Source: Candidatus Aminicenantes bacterium UBA4085
GTDB lineage: Bacteria > Acidobacteriota > Aminicenantia > Aminicenantales > UBA4085
Reading direction: 5' to 3'
Assembly: GCA_002383325.1 (NCBI GenBank)
Contig: DFYJ01000131.1
Span: 18,679 to 30,201 of the forward strand
Length of the DNA stretch: 11,523 bases
Each line of letters opens with the position of its first letter. Position 1 is the stretch's first letter. The position numbers were made by a program, and so were the translations under genes. Positions 1 through 6,892 of this stretch are shown here, piece after piece. The notes under the pieces were generated by a model, which did not search any database, had not been told where the DNA came from, and saw nothing but the letters and a program-made list of their open reading frames with translations.

Positions 1-621
1 AACACGGACGGCGGCGCATCGCCCGCCGGCAGCGCCGCAGGGCCGGGAACTGGGACGGATTCCGTCGAAAGCCGCGTCCCGAGAGACTCGGGGGAGGAGG
101 CCTGGCCCCTGGGCGGCCTCAGGGACAGGGAGCCTGAGCTCTTCGCCCGGGCCGAGGCCGATCCGGGCCCGGAGGCGCTGGCCGAGATCGAGCGCCGGGC
201 GGCGATCCACCATATCGACCGGGCCTGGTCCGATCATCTGGCCTGGGTCCAGGACACCCGCGAGAGCATCCACTTGGTCAGTCTGGGCGGGCGAACCCCC
301 ATCGACGAGTTCCGCAAGCAGGCTACGGAGGAGTATCTGGCCCTGCGCGAGCGGGTCCGAGAAGCCGCGGCCGATGAGACCGCCGCCATCCTCCGGAGCG
401 GAGAATCCGCGGCCGAGGCCGCGGCGCGCCTGAAAGGCCCTTCCTCGACCTGGACCTACCTGGTCAATGACGACCAGCTCGGCTGGGGGATGCAGCTCAT
501 GGGCGGCAAGAACATCGGCTTCAGCGCCTTGGCCGCGGGCGCCTTCGGGCCGCTCTTCGTCCTGACCCTGCTCGTCAACCGCTTCTTCCGACGCAAGCCC
601 AAGACGCCGGCCGATCAGTAG
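1..621 (+). CDS. SecA-like translocase ATPase, C-terminal part with terminal membrane segment (5' partial)
   Basis: The frame is open from base 1 to the TAG at 619-621, so the gene starts outside the window. The stretch at about 196-330 matches the helical scaffold region of SecA, the ATPase that drives preproteins through SecYEG: a conserved Trp-x-x-His-Leu (WSDHL), then RESIHL, then a GGRTPIDEFRKQ segment. In E. coli SecA the matching part reads W-K-E-H-L and R-Q-G-I-H-L. Before it lies a Gly/Ala/Ser/Asp-rich low-complexity linker (1-170). After it the protein departs from ordinary SecA: there is no cysteine-rich zinc tail (the fragment has no Cys), and the end holds a hydrophobic segment (about 520-579) followed by an Arg/Lys-rich end (RFFRRKPK). 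This suggests an accessory, possibly membrane-anchored SecA. The ATPase domains are not visible, so full function cannot be judged. The stop overlaps the convergent neighbour by 7 nt. Confidence 0.72.
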   Translation, partial: NTDGGASPAGSAAGPGTGTDSVESRVPRDSGEEAWPLGGLRDREPELFARAEADPGPEALAEIERRAAIHHIDRAWSDHLAWVQDTRESIHLVSLGGRTPIDEFRKQATEEYLALRERVREAAADETAAILRSGESAAEAAARLKGPSSTWTYLVNDDQLGWGMQLMGGKNIGFSALAAGAFGPLFVLTLLVNRFFRRKPKTPADQ

Positions 622-1460
622 AGCACTTCGGCCTCGCCCTTCTCGCGGACAAGGGCTTCGATCTCCTCCAGGATGAGATCCCGGCGATGGAGCAGGACCT
701 CAATCTCCTTGCCGGTCAGGGCGCCTTTGACGCCGGCCTTGACGGTCTTGGCGTCCAGGGCCTTCAGCCTGTCGACGAAGGCCCGGGGCAGCTTCAGGAA
801 GGGGTAGGGGCTGCCGTCCGGATTCCGCATCAGTCCGGCCGCGCCGAAAACCAGCCTCTCGGAGTGCGGCTTGGCCGTGCGGAAGGCCCGGGAATGGTCG
901 ATCAGCATCATCCGGCCTTCGGCGTCGACCAGGATGTTGTTGGCGTTGCGGTCGTCGTTGGCGATGAGGCTGTCGAAGGCCCGCTGGACGTAGGCTTTGC
1001 GGTTCCAGTCCTCGCCGGCTCCGGGGATGCCCGCCCCGCGCCCCGTGCGGGCCTTGAGGGTCTCGGTGCCGTCCATCCACAGTTGGATCGACCCCGGCCG
1101 GCCCTGAAAGCGCCGCTCGGCCGTGGGCGGGACCATGTCCAGGCCGAGCAGGACGTCGATGCGGTAAGCGGCCACATCGTACCGCCAGCGGTCGGGCTTG
1201 TCCTCGATCGAGTCGATGTCCTTCCACAAGCCGAAGCGGGAGACACCGTCCTTGCTCAGGGCCAGCTTCCAGGGGTTGGTCACGGCGTCGGCGCCGCCCA
1301 TCTGGGTCGACTCGCCGATCTTAGCCGTCTGCAGGAAGCTCACCCAGCGCTCATGGTCGGCCGATCCCGACAGGCCGATTTGGCCCCCCGCCGCGACCGT
1401 GCTGAAGGCGAGAAACGGAAGAGCGATCGAAAGAAGCCAATGTCGTGCCGGATGGTGCAT
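615..1460 (-). CDS. Exported protein with PI3/4-kinase-like (HipA/Fam20C-type) catalytic signature
   Basis: This 281-residue protein begins with a classic signal peptide: His/Arg-rich n-region, hydrophobic core at about 9-22, and a likely cleavage after AA at 23-24. The mature part looks like bacterial PI3/4-kinase-fold proteins. A Lys in FGLWK (K80) is the candidate ATP-binding lysine. The AAYRIDVLLGL and VPPT segment (97-113) and IQLWMDG (125-131) are typical of the group. NDDRNANNIL (168-177) corresponds to the catalytic DRHxxN loop (D170, N175), and LIDHSRAF (186-193) to the metal-binding Asp (D188). A phosphotransferase acting outside the cytoplasm is an inference; it could be a pseudokinase, because the catalytic His is Asn172. 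The start is well supported: AGGGAGGG lies 4 nt upstream of the ATG, and a promoter lies further upstream. It is divergent from the SDR gene and convergent with the SecA-like gene. No substrate can be named. Confidence 0.78.
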   Translation of the reverse strand: MHHPARHWLLSIALPFLAFSTVAAGGQIGLSGSADHERWVSFLQTAKIGESTQMGGADAVTNPWKLALSKDGVSRFGLWKDIDSIEDKPDRWRYDVAAYRIDVLLGLDMVPPTAERRFQGRPGSIQLWMDGTETLKARTGRGAGIPGAGEDWNRKAYVQRAFDSLIANDDRNANNILVDAEGRMMLIDHSRAFRTAKPHSERLVFGAAGLMRNPDGSPYPFLKLPRAFVDRLKALDAKTVKAGVKGALTGKEIEVLLHRRDLILEEIEALVREKGEAEVLY

Positions 1461-1489
1461 GGATCCCTCCCTGGAAACGGCCTGGACCC

Positions 1490-1518
1490 AGGATAATCCA
1501 AGCTCCCCCTGGAATCAA
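1490..1518 (-). promoter_or_regulatory. Sigma70-like promoter of the exported kinase-like gene
   Basis: Read on the minus strand, TTGATT (1518-1513) and TATCCT (1495-1490) are separated by exactly 17 bp, each matching the consensus at 4 of 6 positions. The predicted start of transcription is near 1483, leaving a leader of about 23 nt with the ribosome site AGGGAGGG. The perfect inverted repeat CCTGG-AC-CCAGG (1481-1492) overlaps the -10 box and could be an operator. This is prediction from sequence only. Confidence 0.5.
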
Positions 1519-1519
1519 C

Positions 1520-1548
1520 TTGTGCCCGGCCGGCCTTCGGCGTATCTT
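1520..1548 (+). promoter_or_regulatory. Sigma70-like promoter of the SDR operon
   Basis: TTGTGC (1520-1525) and TATCTT (1543-1548) are 17 bp apart. The -35 box is weak (3 of 6) and the -10 fair (4 of 6). The implied transcript starts near 1555, about 25 nt before the ATG at 1580. The box sits one base from the -35 of the opposite promoter, so the two polymerases would compete or be controlled together. Confidence 0.42.
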
Positions 1549-1567
1549 AGGACCCTTCCCATCAATC

Positions 1568-1574
1568 AGGGAGG
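1568..1574 (+). promoter_or_regulatory. Ribosome binding site that fixes the SDR start
   Basis: AGGGAGG lies 5 nt before the ATG at 1580. It decides against an upstream in-frame ATG at 1445, which would add 45 residues unlike any SDR and would lie upstream of the predicted promoter. Confidence 0.75.
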
Positions 1575-1579
1575 CCGTC

Positions 1580-2353
1580 ATGACAACGCTGCGCGACAAA
1601 ATCGTCTTCGTCACCGGAGCCAGCTCCGGCATCGGCCGCTCCGCGGCCAAGGCCTTCGCCCGCGAGGGCGCCCGCATCCTCCTCTGCGCCCGGAGGGGCG
1701 AGCGGCTGCAGGCCCTGGCCGGCGAGCTGAAGAGGGAATTCGGCGTCCCGGTCCACGCCTTCAGCCTCGATGTGCGCGATCAATCGGCCGTGGCGGCGGC
1801 CATCGCCGGTCTGCCCGCCGAGTGGGCCGCCATCGACGTCCTGGTCAACAACGCCGGCTTGAGCCGGGGCCTGGACAAGCTGCACGAGGGGCTCCTCTCG
1901 GACTGGGAGGAGATGATCGACACCAACGTCAAGGGACTGCTCTACGTCAGCCGGGCGGTGATCCCCGGCATGGTCGCCCGCGGCCGGGGCCACGTCATCA
2001 ACATCGGCTCCATCGCCGGGCACGAAGTCTACCCGGGCGGGAATGTCTACTGCGCCACTAAGTTCGCGGTCAATGCCCTCTCGCGCGGCTTGCGCATGGA
2101 CCTGGTGGCCACACCGGTCCGGGTCAGCACCGTCGACCCCGGCATGGTCGAGACCGAGTTCAGCCTGGTCCGCTTCCATGGGGACGAAGGCCGGGCGGGG
2201 AAGGTCTATCAGGGCATCGAGGCCCTGACCCCCGACGACGTGGCCGAGGCGATCGTCTTCTGCGCCACCCGGCCGCCGCACGTCTCGATCGCCGAGATGA
2301 TCGTCATGCCCACGGCCCAGGCTGCGGCGATGCTGGCCCATCGGAAAGGCTGA
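1580..2353 (+). CDS. SDR-family NADP-dependent oxidoreductase (YdfG-like 3-hydroxy acid dehydrogenase type)
   Basis: A 257-residue classical short-chain dehydrogenase. Visible motifs are the nucleotide-binding TGASSGIG (12-19), an Arg pair after the second strand (R38, R39) that favours NADP(H), NNAG (90-93), and the catalytic set Asn116, Ser144, Tyr157 and Lys161 in GSIAGHE and YCATK. The region after the active site (GGNVYCATK, VRVSTVDPGMVETEFS, VRFHGDEG, ALTPDDVAEAI) closely follows E. coli YdfG, which oxidises L-allo-threonine and 3-hydroxy acids with NADP. Family assignment is firm; the substrate is not. The length is normal and all key residues are present. It is the first gene of a probable operon, 54 nt ahead of the dehydratase gene, so a role on a hydroxy or oxo acid in the same pathway is plausible. 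Confidence 0.93.
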   Translation: MTTLRDKIVFVTGASSGIGRSAAKAFAREGARILLCARRGERLQALAGELKREFGVPVHAFSLDVRDQSAVAAAIAGLPAEWAAIDVLVNNAGLSRGLDKLHEGLLSDWEEMIDTNVKGLLYVSRAVIPGMVARGRGHVINIGSIAGHEVYPGGNVYCATKFAVNALSRGLRMDLVATPVRVSTVDPGMVETEFSLVRFHGDEGRAGKVYQGIEALTPDDVAEAIVFCATRPPHVSIAEMIVMPTAQAAAMLAHRKG

Positions 2354-2407
2354 TCGGCCCGGAGCCGGATGATCCCTTGACGACTCGAAGGAGCATCAGG
2401 TAAGAAG

Positions 2408-3673
2408 ATGACGTCCGCGGGGACCGGCGAATCGAGGCGAAACGTGATCAAGCCGCTGGCATCGACCGGCCGTCTCCGCGGGCTTCTGGACGGTTACTAC
2501 CGGGAGCTGGACCGGGCTTCGCGCGAGCGGCGCCCGCCGATCGCCTGGTGCTCCAGCGTCGGCCCGTCGGAGCTGCTGGTCAGCCTCGGCTTCGCCGTCT
2601 TCTATCCCGAGAACCATGCCGCCATGCTGGGCGCGGCCCGCAGGGCCGCCCAGACCATCCCGGCCGCCCAAGCGGCCGGCTTCTCGCCCGATGTCTGCTC
2701 CTACCTGACCAGCGATATCGGGGCCTTTCTGGGCGGCGAGACCCCGCTTGCCCAAGCCTATCCGGGAATCGAGGCCGTTCCCCGTCCGGATGTCCTCGTC
2801 TACAATACCGTCCAGTGCCGCGACGTCCAGGACTGGTTCGCCTGGTACGGCCGCAGGCTCGGGGTTCCCGTCCTGGGTGTTGCAGGGCCGCGCTCCATCG
2901 CCTCCCTCGGGCCGGGCCTGCTGGCCGATCTCGCCGCGCAGCTCCGCGGCTTGGTCGCGCCTCTCGAAGCCGCGGCCGGGCGGCGGCTCGACCCGGACCG
3001 GCTGACTTCGGTTCTGGAAACGTCCCGACGAGGAAGCGAAGCCTGGCGGCGGGTCCTGGAGGCCAACCGGGCCGTCCCGGCCCCGATGAGCTTCTTCGAC
3101 GCCGTGATCCAGATGGCGCCGGCCGTTGTCCTGCGCGGCCGGCCCGAGGTGGAGGCCTATTACGTCCTCCTGGAGGAGGAGCTTGCGGACAGGGTTCGCC
3201 GCGGCGACGGCGCGGTGGACGGCGAGCGGTTCCGCCTCTACTGGGAAGGCATGCCCATCTGGGGCCGGCTCCGCTCCCTGGCCGAGTTCTTCATCGGCCT
3301 GCGGACGTCGGTCGCGGCCTCGACATACGCCCACAGCTGGGTCTTCGAGGGCGGCCCGGAAGACGATCCCTTTATGGTCATGGCCCGGCATGCGGCCGGG
3401 CTCTTCATCTCCCGCGACGATGACTTCAAGCTGGGCTATCTGCGGGACATGGCGGTCCGGTTCGGCCTGCACGGCTTCCTCTTCCACGACGCCAAGACCT
3501 GCCCCTTCAACTCCAACAACCGCTACGGCCTTCCGGGCCGTCTGGAGGCGGCGACCGGCCTGCCTGTCCTGACCATCCACGGCGACGTCAACGACCCGGG
3601 CTGCTTCGCCGAGGACCGCACCCGGACGGCCATCGAGGCCTTCGTCGAGCGCCTGGAGGGGGCCCGGCCTTAG
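2408..3673 (+). CDS. 2-hydroxyacyl-CoA dehydratase / benzoyl-CoA reductase family subunit
   Basis: This 421-residue protein belongs to the HgdB/BcrB-type family of iron-sulfur subunits, which remove water from 2-hydroxyacyl-CoA (or reduce aryl-CoA) with low-potential electrons from an activator ATPase. Candidate [4Fe-4S] ligands are C97 (DVCSYLTSDIG), C137 (NTVQCRDVQDW) and C365 (HDAKTCPFNSNNRYG). The C-terminal GLPVLTIHGDVNDPG (384-398) and TRTAIEAF (405-412) are strongly typical. The ATG at 2408 has AAGGAG 14 nt away, which is far. A GTG at 2444 has GAGG 6 nt upstream and would drop 12 unconserved residues, so the start is uncertain. The next gene begins 16 nt downstream, so co-transcription with the acyl-CoA synthetase is likely. 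Neither a partner subunit nor an activator ATPase is in the window. Substrate unknown. Confidence 0.92.
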   Translation: MTSAGTGESRRNVIKPLASTGRLRGLLDGYYRELDRASRERRPPIAWCSSVGPSELLVSLGFAVFYPENHAAMLGAARRAAQTIPAAQAAGFSPDVCSYLTSDIGAFLGGETPLAQAYPGIEAVPRPDVLVYNTVQCRDVQDWFAWYGRRLGVPVLGVAGPRSIASLGPGLLADLAAQLRGLVAPLEAAAGRRLDPDRLTSVLETSRRGSEAWRRVLEANRAVPAPMSFFDAVIQMAPAVVLRGRPEVEAYYVLLEEELADRVRRGDGAVDGERFRLYWEGMPIWGRLRSLAEFFIGLRTSVAASTYAHSWVFEGGPEDDPFMVMARHAAGLFISRDDDFKLGYLRDMAVRFGLHGFLFHDAKTCPFNSNNRYGLPGRLEAATGLPVLTIHGDVNDPGCFAEDRTRTAIEAFVERLEGARP

Positions 3674-3689
3674 GGCCGCGAGGCGCGCC

Positions 3690-5774
3690 ATGCTGGAGCG
3701 CTTGTTCAAGCCCCGCGCGATCGCCCTCATCGGCGTCTCCGGCGATCCCCTGAGCATCGGCCGCCAGGTCCTCCGCAACCTGACCAGCCACGGCTATCCG
3801 GGCGCCGTCCACTTGGTCAACCCGCGCCTGGCGGCCATCGAGGGGATCCCGGTCTTCTCTTCGATTCTCGACGTGCCCGGCGAGGTGGACCTGGCGGACA
3901 TCGCCGTCCGGGCCTCGGCGGTTCCGGAGGTTCTCGAAGACTGCGGCCGCAAGGGCGTCAAGTTCGCCATCATCCACGCGGCCGGATTCAAGGAGGCGGG
4001 AGAGGCGGGCCGGGAACTCGAGGATCGCATCGTGCGCATCGCCCGGGACGGCGGGATCCGGCTGTGCGGGCCCAATTCGCAGGGCGTCCAGTGCTCCGAG
4101 CCGTCGTTCCCCGTCTACGCCAACTTCACTTTTGTGCCCATGCCGCCCGGCCGCATCTCCGTCCTGGCTCAGAGCGGGGGTGTGGGAGAGACCCTGAAGC
4201 TCCACCTCTTCCGGGCCGGTCTGGGGCTGCGGATTTACGCCGGCTACGGCAATGAGGCCGACCTGGGCCTGCCCGAATTCCTCGACTACGTCGGGGCCGA
4301 TCCCGGGACCCGGGCCGTCATGGTCCACGTTGAGCGGCTCAGGGATCCGGGCCGGGTTCTTGAATCCGCCGCCCGCGTCGCCGCCTGCAAGCCCCTTTTG
4401 GCCTTGAAGTCCGGCCGGACGCCGGAGGGCGAAAAGGCCGCGGCTTCCCATACCGGCGCCCTCGCGGCCGGGGAAGACTTGGCCGAGGCCGTCCTCGGCA
4501 AGGCCGGCGCCCTGCTCTTCCGGTCCCAGGAGGAGATGATCGCCGCCGCCGTCGGCTTCTCGGAACAACCGTGCCCCACAGGCCGCCGCGTGGCGGTCCT
4601 GACCAACACCGGCGGGCCGGCGATCATTGCCGTCGATGAATGCGCCGAAGCGGGGCTGGCCCCCCCGGCCATCGACCCGGGGACGCGGAAAGCCCTTGAA
4701 CGCGTCCTGCCGCCGGCCGCGTCCCCGGCCCACCCCGTCGACGTCCTGGCCACAACCGGCGCCGGGCCGTTCGGCGAGGCTATGGACATCCTGTTGGCCG
4801 ATCCCGGCGTGGACGCCCTGCTTCTGGTTTTCGTCACGCCGGCCTTCGTCGACAGCCCGGCCGTCGCCCGGAGGCTGGCGGCCGCGGCGGCGGGTTCGGC
4901 CAAGCCGGTCGTCGCCCATGTCATCACCCTCGACCCGGGCGGAGAGGTCGTGCGGACGCTGCGGGCCGGGGGACTGCCTGTCTTCGAGTTTGCCGAGACG
5001 GCGGCCAGGGTTCTGGCCGCGCTGGCCGATTACCCGGCCCGGGCTGCCCTGGCCGCGGCGGCCCGGTCCGTCCCGGCTCCCGTCCGCCCTCCCGGCTTGA
5101 AGGATGTCCTGGACCGCCGGCGCGGGGACGGATTCCTGTCCGTCTTCGAGGCGGCCCGCCTCCTCGGGCTGTTCGGGATCCCTTTGGCCGAACCCATTCC
5201 CATCGACGGCCGGGATGGGCTCGATGCGGCGGCGGCCCGGGCCGGCTTCCCGCTGGTCCTGAAGGCGGATTCCCCGAAGATCGTCCACAAAACGGAAGCC
5301 GGCGCCGTCGTGCTCGGACTGAGCTCGCCGCGGGATTTGAAGGCCGCGTTCGACAAGCTCTCCACGTCCGTGAGGGATGATCCGGGGGCGAGGCTGTATG
5401 TTCAGAGCCAGTCCTTTGGGGGGCGTGAAGCCATTTGCGGATTGAAGGCCAACCCCGGCCTGCCGCCAAGCTTGATGGTCGGCCTGGGCGGCGTCTGGGT
5501 CGAGGCCATGGCCGAGGTCCGATTCCGCCTGGGGCCGCTCTCGACGCAGGAGGCCCAGGAAATGATCCGGTCGATCCGGGGTCTGCCCGTCCTGGCCGGC
5601 GGGCGCGGCCGGGGCCCGGCGGACTTGCCCGCGCTGGCCCGCATCCTGGTTCGGCTTTCGGAGATGGGGATGGCCGTGCCGGAGATCCGGGAGGCGGATC
5701 TGAACCCGATACTCGTCTTCGACGAAGGCCGGGGCGCCCTGGCGCTGGACGTCCGGATTCGCCTCGGAACGTGA
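3690..5774 (+). CDS. Acyl-CoA synthetase (ADP-forming), fused alpha-beta subunits
   Basis: A 694-residue NDP-forming acyl-CoA ligase that makes or uses acyl-CoA with ATP and ADP through phosphohistidine intermediates. Order of parts: CoA-binding Rossmann domain (ALIGVSGDP, 12-20), ligase domains with CGPNSQG (126-132) and QSGGVGE (161-167), the catalytic His254 in ASHTGAL, then a C-terminal ATP-grasp domain (about 483-694) with PLVLKADSPKIVHKTEAG (521-538), LMVGLGGVWVEA (595-606) and EADLNPILV (668-676). His533 lies where the second, beta-subunit histidine falls in archaeal ADP-forming acetyl-CoA synthetases, so both catalytic histidines are present and the enzyme should be active. The fused alpha-beta order is common in bacteria. 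The start ATG has only a weak GCGAGGCG upstream, which suits translational coupling to the dehydratase gene. Acid specificity cannot be read; the context suggests a 2-hydroxy or related acid. Confidence 0.93.
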   Translation: MLERLFKPRAIALIGVSGDPLSIGRQVLRNLTSHGYPGAVHLVNPRLAAIEGIPVFSSILDVPGEVDLADIAVRASAVPEVLEDCGRKGVKFAIIHAAGFKEAGEAGRELEDRIVRIARDGGIRLCGPNSQGVQCSEPSFPVYANFTFVPMPPGRISVLAQSGGVGETLKLHLFRAGLGLRIYAGYGNEADLGLPEFLDYVGADPGTRAVMVHVERLRDPGRVLESAARVAACKPLLALKSGRTPEGEKAAASHTGALAAGEDLAEAVLGKAGALLFRSQEEMIAAAVGFSEQPCPTGRRVAVLTNTGGPAIIAVDECAEAGLAPPAIDPGTRKALERVLPPAASPAHPVDVLATTGAGPFGEAMDILLADPGVDALLLVFVTPAFVDSPAVARRLAAAAAGSAKPVVAHVITLDPGGEVVRTLRAGGLPVFEFAETAARVLAALADYPARAALAAAARSVPAPVRPPGLKDVLDRRRGDGFLSVFEAARLLGLFGIPLAEPIPIDGRDGLDAAAARAGFPLVLKADSPKIVHKTEAGAVVLGLSSPRDLKAAFDKLSTSVRDDPGARLYVQSQSFGGREAICGLKANPGLPPSLMVGLGGVWVEAMAEVRFRLGPLSTQEAQEMIRSIRGLPVLAGGRGRGPADLPALARILVRLSEMGMAVPEIREADLNPILVFDEGRGALALDVRIRLGT

Positions 5775-5808
5775 CGAAGAGCGGAAATTCGCCCCCGGCT
5801 CCCCCCTG

Positions 5809-5837
5809 TTGACGGAGGGCCGTCGATCCACTAAAAT
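5809..5837 (+). promoter_or_regulatory. Strong sigma70-like promoter of the ketopantoate-reductase-family gene
   Basis: TTGACG (5809-5814) and TAAAAT (5832-5837) are 17 bp apart, each 5 of 6 to consensus, in an otherwise GC-rich gap. Transcription would start near 5844 and leave a leader of about 86 nt. The perfect inverted repeat GACGG-AGGG-CCGTC (5811-5824) overlaps the -35 box and could bind a repressor. This separates the reductase gene from the upstream operon, though read-through is possible because I see no terminator. Confidence 0.65.
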
Positions 5838-5929
5838 CGTTTCCGCGGGAGGATGTGAATCCGCCCGGGCAAGGAAGAGAAGTCCGGGCCGGGCCGGGAC
5901 GGCCGCGCGAGACGGAAGGGAAGCGGAGC

Positions 5930-6892
5930 ATGAGTCTCGATTTGGAGCGCGTCGCCGTCATCGGCGCGGGGCCGGTCGGCTCTCTCGCCGCCGCGCACCT
6001 GGCCCGTTCGGGACGCACCATTTACCTTTCCGACCTGCGCCAGGACCGCATCGATGCGGTGCGTGAGAGGGGCATCCGTGTCCAGAGCCGGGAAGGCGGC
6101 TTCACCGTCCATCCAGCCGTCGTCGAGGTCTCCCAATCCGGCCTGTCGGCCTTCCGCCCGGACGCGGTCTTCCTCTGCGTCAAATCCTTCAGCCTGTCCG
6201 CCCTCCTGGACGATCTGACCGGGCGCATCGGCCCCCAGGTCAGGATCCTGGTCATGCAAAACGGCCTGGACAACGAGGACGCGGTCGCCGACAAGTTCGG
6301 CCGCGAGCGGGTCTTCCGGATGGTCATCCATTTCGCCGGGCGGCTGACATCGCCCGGCGTCGTCCAGATGTCGTTCTTCAACCCGCCGAACTATATCGGC
6401 GGGCTGTCGCCCGGCAGCCGGACCGCGGCGGAGCGCCTGGCCGCGGTTTTCACCGAATCGGGCCTGGCCACGTCCGTTGCTCCCGACATCAAGCGCTGCG
6501 AGTGGATCAAGGCTATCCTCTCGGCCGCCCTGATGCCCGTCTGCGGCCCGACCGGGATGACCATGAAGGAGGCCCTCGAGCTGCCCGAGACGCGGGCCTT
6601 GTGCGAACGCATCCTGCAGGAGAGCATCGCCGTGGCCGCCGGCCGCGGCTTCCTCTTCGAGGAGGGCTTCTTCTCCGAGTGCGTGGGCTACCTGGAGAAA
6701 GCCGACTCCCACAAGCCGTCCTCGTCCGTGGATCTCGAAGCCGGGCTTCCCGTCGAGTACGTCTTCCAGCCGATTATCGACGCCGGGCGGGCCGGCCGCA
6801 TCCCGACTCCCTGCCTGGAGACGCTGACCATGCTCCTGCGGGCGATGGAGAAGCGGAGGGATCTGACCGGGATGCTCGGCCCTCACATGTAG
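5930..6892 (+). CDS. Ketopantoate reductase (PanE/ApbA) family 2-oxo acid reductase
   Basis: A 320-residue NADPH-dependent reductase of the PanE family, whose members reduce ketopantoate or other 2-oxo acids to (R)-2-hydroxy acids. Seen: the Rossmann loop VIGAGPVG (10-17), CVKSF with K85, MQNGLDNED (109-117) with the conserved Asn111, the catalytic Lys194 in WIKAILSAALMPVCGPTG, and the C-terminal SSSVDLEAGLPVEY (264-277), where E276 fits the family's substrate-binding Glu. The frame is open back to a GTG at 5855, but the 25 extra residues are Arg/Gly/Pro-rich and unlike the family, so ATG 5930 with GAAGGGAAG upstream is preferred. Since PanE-family enzymes also serve as D-2-hydroxyacid dehydrogenases, and the neighbours act on acyl-CoA, true ketopantoate reductase is only one option. 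The stop overlaps the convergent sulfatase gene by 10 nt. Confidence 0.88.
   Translation: MSLDLERVAVIGAGPVGSLAAAHLARSGRTIYLSDLRQDRIDAVRERGIRVQSREGGFTVHPAVVEVSQSGLSAFRPDAVFLCVKSFSLSALLDDLTGRIGPQVRILVMQNGLDNEDAVADKFGRERVFRMVIHFAGRLTSPGVVQMSFFNPPNYIGGLSPGSRTAAERLAAVFTESGLATSVAPDIKRCEWIKAILSAALMPVCGPTGMTMKEALELPETRALCERILQESIAVAAGRGFLFEEGFFSECVGYLEKADSHKPSSSVDLEAGLPVEYVFQPIIDAGRAGRIPTPCLETLTMLLRAMEKRRDLTGMLGPHM

Noticed and set aside
687..1496. A 269-codon plus-strand frame opposite the exported kinase-like gene
   Set aside because: The minus frame has a signal peptide, ribosome site, promoter and kinase motifs; this frame has none.
2396..3778. A 460-codon minus-strand frame antisense to the dehydratase
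   Set aside because: It shows no family motif, and the sense strand carries the conserved Cys and HGDVNDPG motifs.
5811..5824. GACGG-AGGG-CCGTC hairpin as a terminator of the upstream operon
   Set aside because: The stem is only 5 bp with no following T-run, and it overlaps the -35 box of a good promoter; an operator is more likely.
3588..5831. A 747-codon open frame antisense to the acyl-CoA synthetase gene
   Set aside because: Its translation is Arg/Gly/Asp-rich with no recognisable motif, and it shadows a gene with full catalytic signatures; high GC makes stops rare on the other strand.
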